Below, one piece after another: positions 57,965-64,000 of a DNA stretch of 64,000 nt (its first letter is position 1; each line of letters starts with the position of its first letter). The notes under the pieces are model-generated. The model ran no database searches. It worked only from the letters and a program-made list of their open reading frames with translations, and was not told where the DNA came from. This DNA is from Opisthorchis felineus (lineage: Eukaryota; Platyhelminthes; Trematoda; Opisthorchiida; Opisthorchiidae): positions 11,121 through 75,120 of the forward strand of contig SJOL01004031.1 of the NCBI GenBank assembly GCA_004794785.1. Reading direction: 5' to 3'. The position numbers and the translations under genes were made by a program.

Positions 57965-58298
57965 AATGTAGTAGTTGAGTTGAGCACGTATATCGGTATA
58001 ACCAGACGAACTAGAAATGCAGAATTCAGCACAGCGTAACTAGCACGTATGTATTCGTATTGATGTATGTGTACAGCACTTGGAATATTGAAACAAGAGA
58101 ATAATGAATAGAGCACTGAATAGAGCATCAATCGTGTTCATCACATCCGTCTAGCAGCAAGTGTGGGGCTTTTAGACCAAATGCTGCGTATCTAACGTCT
58201 GAAAGTACTTTTTACCGGTATTTCGACGTAAGTTCATACTTTGTGCCATCGCTGTCTATCACAGTACTGAAAAGATGTTGCTTCGTTGCAAGGGCGGT

Positions 58299-58868
58299 TC
58301 ACGGCAGATATAGGGCAAACAAAATTCTCATAGCTTTCTTAACATTCTCAACGCAGACAGTGCATGTGGTAGAAACATGTAGGTTGAATGACGCTTCGGC
58401 CATAAGCCTATTTCTAATTGGTTTCCGTTCTCCGATGAAACAATTTCTGAAAGCTCTGTTGTTTACAAAATCGTCAATACAAACACCTCCACAAATGTTG
58501 AGAAGCGTTGTACATGAAAAACATAGCTGACAAAATGCAGACACAGGTGAAAACAATAAAATTCCCCTTCAGTGGCCTTCAAAGTGGTACACCACTTTCA
58601 CGTAAGAGCAGCAATTTAGTGGAGCACTTGTTGGTCCGTATACTCTAGATCGTACTTTCAATTCTGTCCTAAATGGCACCCATAGATCAAGCAAAAAGGG
58701 TGACTTCTGAGGATACGACATCTTCTCATTAGGGTTGTAAGTAATATAGGCGGAGTTAAATTTCCATTTTGAAATATGACTACTTCCTCTATCCAAGGTA
58801 GGCACAGTGACTGTCAGAATATGCAACCTCGAAAGAATAATGCTAAGAAGTAAAACAGTGTAACGCAT
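58299..58868 (-). CDS. Candidate two-exon secreted Cys-rich protein
   Basis: Exon 1, 58868-58602: ATG (G at -3) with a signal-peptide-like start MRYTVLLLSIILSRLHILTV, ending NCCSY before GTGAAA. Intron 58601-58527 (75 nt) ends in a T-rich tract and TTTTGTCAG. Exon 2, 58526-58299: begins LCFSCTTLLNICGGVCIDDF and ends at TGA. Phases match (0/0), giving 164 residues. Cysteines cluster after the junction, with a Cys-x-x-Cys near the end. I recognise no family. Signal, phase and acceptor agreement support it, but no homology does; chance cannot be excluded. Confidence 0.33.
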
Positions 58869-58879
58869 CACAAGATGTT

Positions 58880-59950
58880 TTCCATCGAATTTATCTTAAA
58901 GGTCGTATGAAAGACTCCTCATTCTTTCTGCACCTGTTTGCCTCTCTAGTTCGGATTAAATTTAATGCATGACTTTTCTGTTGAGAAAGAATTCTGCGAA
59001 TCGTAGGAAGTGAGTTCATAAAAGCATGCGCTTTGCTATCAAACAAATCGTTACAGATAACTTGGAAGTATGTGTAGAAAGCGCTTGTCACCGGCAGTTG
59101 TTACGACAATTTCACAAGAAGTCCCGCCACTTCTCCTGTTCCTCACCTTATGTTACTTCAAGCAACCTGACGTGGGAAAATTTGGTCAGTGAGTGCTTAC
59201 TTAGATTTCTCATGTATGAACCTTCGAAATGAGATTACAGTAGCCATTCAAATTTTCAATTGCATGTATTATTTGATTAGCTTTCGAAATGTTCTTTCGA
59301 ACGGTTGGCACAATATACCATGTGAGCTTATGGTTGGGTGTTTCATGTCAGCAATGCCCAGACGACAACAGACGTTTGATTTCACCAAAATTCCTTCGAC
59401 TTGTCATTTCTTTGCCTCTTTTGGACAAGTGTTACAGCTCACACTTTGTGTGTGACACGAATGTAAGAATTATCTTTAGTTTACCAGCGCACGTTAGATT
59501 CGAATAAAATTTGGGCTGGAAATGTCGAAACAAAACCTGCAGTAATAGAAAAGAAATAACAGAATGTGTAAATCAACTCCAGTGGGCGACTGAATTATCT
59601 GTTGCACTTTTTCATTCAACTACAGATTGTTGGTAGATATGTCAGTAAGTTTGTTCTGCTTCTAGCCCCAAACCCGGTACGTGAGGGAACACAAACACAG
59701 AGATCGTCCCAGTAAGGCACTCCCAAAAACCGGTATAACCCGCGCACCATAGCTATAACTAAGGCCCCGGTCGTACTGCTAAAGATCAAAGGTCAAACTG
59801 CACTGGCTGTCGCACAGTAACCCATGGGAATATCACTGTAATCCCATGAATAAGATAACTGATAAGTTCTTAAGCACGACACAACTGTTAAGGATCGAAT
59901 TCGGCTAAAAACCAGCGAAACCCTACTTGGATTCTATCTTTCCGTATTAG
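58880..59950. other. Non-coding stretch, nothing recognised
   Basis: Short ORFs on both strands (for example 59189-59455 +, 58891-59091 -) show no family motif or splice support. No repeat match to the rest of the window was seen. Confidence 0.4.
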
Positions 59951-59954
59951 ACTA

Positions 59955-60149
59955 GTGAAAAAAATAGTTCAGCTGTACCACCCGTTCGGTGACAAGCTGC
60001 CACGCCACTCAGAGGAAGCACGAGGGCTGGAATACTGCCAGCTTGCCCAAGCCTAGACAGGGGAAGTCGAGAGGCAGAGGTCGGATTTGAACCACGGACC
60101 TTCCGGTCAGTAAATCCGCGCTCTAACCACTGAGCCATCTCGCCCCCAA
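59955..60149 (-). mobile_element. tRNA-derived SINE S1, minus strand, best preserved
   Basis: The minus-strand head reads GGGGGCGAGATGGCTCAGTGG then GGTCCGTGGTTCAAATCCG, i.e. intact A and B boxes of the pol III type. The S1 body follows, ending in GTACAGCTGAACTATTTTTT. Confidence 0.85.
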
Positions 60150-63100
60150 TAAGACTACCGACCACAAGCTGCACCGAATAGTAGCGTGCTATGTAAGAAA
60201 TAGCGCAAACCTTCTCTTCGCTGTCAACCAACGTCCCTATAGTGTCACTTAGTGTGCTCAATGAAACTGCCTACTTTCTAAAGAATGAAATCGGTATCCC
60301 CCAGGCCATCTCAGCTGTTTGGCGGTTGCCCTTGATATTTACAGCCTCCTTCCGTCTGATGTGTGAACAAAACGCGGACGAAATTACATACGCATGAATC
60401 CATTCGTGGTAGAGTACAAGAGGAAAGTGCATACATACACACCAAAAAACGGACTAGCATGTATTCATTCTCTAGGTGCTGAGCAGACGGCAATGAAAAT
60501 GACTTCAGCTGACTGCAAGCTATATGGAAAGCAGTTTTTCTGCTTTTGGGAATCCACTGTTCGTGGACCAACCTTACTTCTAATTAAGTAGCTGTTGTAT
60601 TGTATTGTTCAGTCGAAAGTAAGCAGTTATCTACTTGGAATCACTTGGAAAGTCTGTGGGTTACCATATCCCCCGTCAGATGAACAAACCAGATCAACCA
60701 TTTCAACATACGTCACTTGAGATTATCCGCCTGATTATTTGTTCACAACCAAAGGTGAGTATAATAGACAGATTTTGATATAGCATGCCAGCAAGCACGA
60801 AACTCCTTAGAGTTTCGAGTTATGATTCAGAATAAAGAAGAAACCGCTTTACATCGCTCCTCGGCTTTCCAGCGTAAATTGACTTCACTGACTGGAAGAA
60901 ATAACGATTGAAAATTCCCGAACTTTCTTTCATCACTATCAAATTGTAAATAGCTCAGAGAAAGAGAAATTCACACGATGAGTGTAGCTTCCATCTGAGG
61001 AGTCATCACTCGAGCAGCCAGTCGAAATGTGTCCACGTGATTTGGATTCCGTGATTGAAGGATGAGTGGCGCTATATCCTGTCTGGGTCAGGACCACCCA
61101 GCTAAGGCCAAACTGACCGCACAGTTTTGGGGTATCGGTAAGCCCACGGCAGATAGCGTTTGCGCTAGCGTTTGTCCTGGAGAGCGTGTGCATACATGAG
61201 TTGTGACGCATCGTTAGATGTTCAACATGGTCCGCGCCCGTCTCAAAAAAATGAAGCCACCAGTGTGGTAGGTAAAAATTTAGTGTGAAAATAATCACAA
61301 ACATCAGGAATTCTGGCTAGCAATCGAAGAATTTATTGCTGGAAAGCGTTTAACTTGAAATATTTTCTAGCCGATCTCGCACTTTTATAGTGGTAATTCT
61401 CCAGAAGTAGCAATGTTATCTAAAGGGGGAAGGAATAATCAAACGGAAACGTCTTAAAAATGTTTGGTAAACAACGTGTAAGGAATATTCTTATGATGGA
61501 CCAACCGCACCCTGCGTGTTTGTGTCCGATTCAGATTGCCAAACGGCCGTTCAACGCCGTTTGACTGAAGAGAGTTAGGCGCACAGAAATTCACCAGCAT
61601 TTCTCTGTTGTCCAAGCTGTTACGACGTTTCAGAGACTTTTTTCCCCACCTAGGTTGATCTTCCTGGCAAGGTTCACGTCAAGCAAACTCAATTTGCTGG
61701 AGAACATCCTTGACAGTGACACGTACAACCCTTCAGCTGAGTTAGCGTGCTGTCGATTGCCGGACAAGCGCACATATGGATTGTTAATTTCCTGTTGTAT
61801 TCCACTCGAACAAATAGTTGAGCTGCCACTCGTGTCTAGTACAGCTGCTGCCCACAGATGGCCGAATGTCGACTGCCAGATACAGGACACATGCATATGT
61901 AATCTCTCTCGTAAGAACAAGCACAGGGTTCCCCCCAAATTCATGTAAGCGTGTGGCTTGTCAGCTGGGCCAGGAGCATGCCATTGGCTTGATCGGCTAA
62001 GCGATAGAGAATGTGTTGTACATGAAGAGACAATTCCAACCCGTTCGTTTAATCCTCTACCTTTTGTTCATAAACTGTTTGTACGAGTGTTGCAATTATC
62101 TTGACCCCGTGCCCACGCGGCAACTGCATCAAAATCATCTGGCTTGGAAACAAAGTATTTGTGACAAGTGTTCTGCAGTGTGAGCGCATCACAACTACTC
62201 GCCTCATCTGACTTTGTGTGGAGAGGATGACAGAATAACTGGAGTATGGGTTAGAGGTAGGAGGCAATGAGTGTTCAGTTAAAAAACAGCCTTAGTTAAG
62301 GACCGGAATGCTCTGTGTATTTGTTAATCTGGTTGCCATCAAACAGCTGAACAGTGGTTTGTTAATACGGTACCGATTCAGCTATCATTATTTCAAACTA
62401 GCCTGCAGATAGGGTGGATGCACACAGGCAACATACCGAGGTGTGGGCGCCACTAACAACGGCAACCGATGAATACACCGTCAGCTTAGTGAGTTCCTCA
62501 GATATCATTCACAAGAACAAAAGTTAAAAATATTACAGCGGTAACAAAAAAAGTAACTCAGGTTTTTTGCGTCGACAAGCAGGGTGATTTGATGGGCCAG
62601 TCAGAGAAGGGCTGACCATAAGTGAACCAACTAAAACCCACTGCTGCTTAGCCCGCCACTGAATGTCATAATTCAGGTCAAAAGGATAGCTTAACCGCAC
62701 AGAACAAATGAGCGTCTGACGGTTGACCAGAAGGCGGGTGCCCTGGAACTAATGTCGCACCCCAAAGACATTCAGATTTCTGTCGCCAGTTCTTCGAACA
62801 CGTCACAAAACCATTCAAAACACCATAGCCTTCAAGGAATCTTTTTCAACAGTAAAATGATGATTGCGTGCAAACAAATGACAGAATTTATGCAGAAAAT
62901 AACCAATTTATGAAAAGTGACGTAGTCATTTTGTTGAAACTTTTCAACTTTTATCCCTAATTTGAACTGACCTCAATGGTCCTTCGTAACCTTTCGCATA
63001 AGGTTTTTTATTTTCAAAAAACAAAGTTTAAGCTGATCATGATTTCAGTAAACCACTGCATTAGGTGTATAAATGCTTCGAATTTCAGTGTTTTCAAACG

Positions 63101-64000
63101 AGCCAGAGGGAAAAAACGAAAAAAAATGCTTAATAGAGTTTCGCATGCCACATAAATAGGTAAGAGGACGACGCCAAATTTATGTGTATCGGATGGCCGT
63201 ACACTAATCGCAACATAAGAATGAAACTAATACAAAACTATTGTAATACGACAAACGTCCAGACAGTCGAGATATGAATTAAGCTCAATGAGTTTCGAGA
63301 TTTCTTCGCTGAATTACGGTGGCCAAAAGGCAGGCATTCACAGTGTACTTTCATTGTTCAGCGCGAGCATAGTGTACTAAAGGCACATGGAATTCAGGTC
63401 AACTTGCCTTTCGGATCTAAATGGCAAGCGGAAATATTCGAAAACTTTTAGCAAACAGATGTAGAACACTTGAAGTCTGTCGTATCCAGTGGTACGATAT
63501 ACCCATTTGTATCAGTGGGGAAGAAGTTGTAGTACAAAAATTTCTTCGTAAAGACCAAATCAAAGAGTCTGATGAGCAACTGAGCAAACTTCAGTGTTCT
63601 GCTTATCTTGCATCATTCTGGTTAGCACAAGGTGTTTGAAGTTTAAAGGGGCCAACAGTAAACCAGACTGGTCTTTGAGTGACTACCATAGACGCATCAG
63701 ATCTCTAAATTGGCAAATGGAAGAACACGGTTGAGTTACACAACATGGAGGGGTAGCCTCGTGTAGTATCGCCAGAATGTAGTGGCGTACTGTGGACACA
63801 GGGTGTGCTCCAAATAATTACCAACTGGTCAACGACCAATCAGTACGCATTCGTTTTGTACCACCTAGTGATTGGTCACATTTGACTACACAGATGTGTT
63901 TAAAAAGTGCACTGCTCAAACCGATCATCATAATTGGTTCAAAGGAAGCGTAAAATGGTAAGCTGATCGATAGTTCCAAATAATCATTTATATTCCTCAA
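60150..64000. other. Right flank, no confident gene
   Basis: It contains a small S2 SINE tail at 60840-60900. ORFs at 61630-61944 (-) and 63421-63639 (+) are unassigned; the former has LDTSGSSTICSSG, faintly like a retroelement protease. Elsewhere the sequence is A/T-rich and unique within the window. Confidence 0.4.
60840..60900 (+). mobile_element. SINE family S2, tail fragment
   Basis: CTCGGCTTTCCAGCGTAAATTG followed by ACTTCACTGACTGG matches the 3' tail at 4845-4875 and 16283-16315. Confidence 0.5.

Noticed and set aside
61630..61944. Minus-strand ORF with LDTSGSSTICSSG as a BEL/Pao-type protease
   Set aside because: Only one short motif-like stretch; no neighbouring gag or RT words. 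Too weak to call.
1..64000. CRISPR arrays, operons, phage or bacterial mobile elements
   Set aside because: No regularly spaced direct repeats or bacterial gene organisation; spliced genes, SINEs and LINEs show a eukaryotic nuclear genome.

Overview
The window is eukaryotic nuclear DNA, most likely from a trematode flatworm (liver or lung fluke type). The evidence is spliced genes with canonical GT/AG introns, and introns packed with degraded non-LTR retrotransposons and tRNA-derived SINEs. The endonuclease/reverse-transcriptase protein pieces resemble elements I associate with flukes such as Clonorchis, Opisthorchis, Fasciola and Paragonimus. The sequence does not fix the species.

No long ORF betrays the real genes, because each is cut into short exons separated by kilobases of repeats. 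Two complete genes can be rebuilt exon by exon, with every splice phase agreeing. (1) On the + strand, nine coding exons from 2178 to 18575 encode the mitochondrial branched-chain alpha-ketoacid dehydrogenase kinase (BCKDK). (2) On the - strand, seven coding exons from 54675 down to 24065 encode tRNA (guanine-26,N2,N2) dimethyltransferase (TRMT1). The two genes converge tail to tail, with 5.5 kb between their stop codons.

Layout. 1-1306: 3' end of an unrecognised + strand gene, whose last exon (1161-1273) is followed by AATAAA. 1400-1850: SINE plus a retrotransposon endonuclease scrap. 2178-18575: BCKDK, with three micro-introns (36, 43, 47 nt) at its 5' end and introns of 2.1-5.5 kb afterwards. 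18576-24064: intergenic, carrying a hammerhead-like repeat split by a recent LINE insertion. 24065-54675: TRMT1, whose 11.5-kb first intron holds a head-to-tail LINE array (46.3-53.5 kb). 54781-55177: a possible exon just upstream of TRMT1. 56912-57964: degraded Ty3/gypsy gag-protease. 58299-58868: a candidate two-exon secreted protein. 60150-64000: no confident gene.

BCKDK phosphorylates and inactivates the branched-chain ketoacid dehydrogenase complex; TRMT1 methylates G26 of tRNAs. They have no known functional link, so their adjacency looks positional. The least ordinary material is a repeat family carrying hammerhead-ribozyme-like cores, in at least four copies. One copy preserves a nested LINE insertion with a candidate target-site duplication and a readable empty site.
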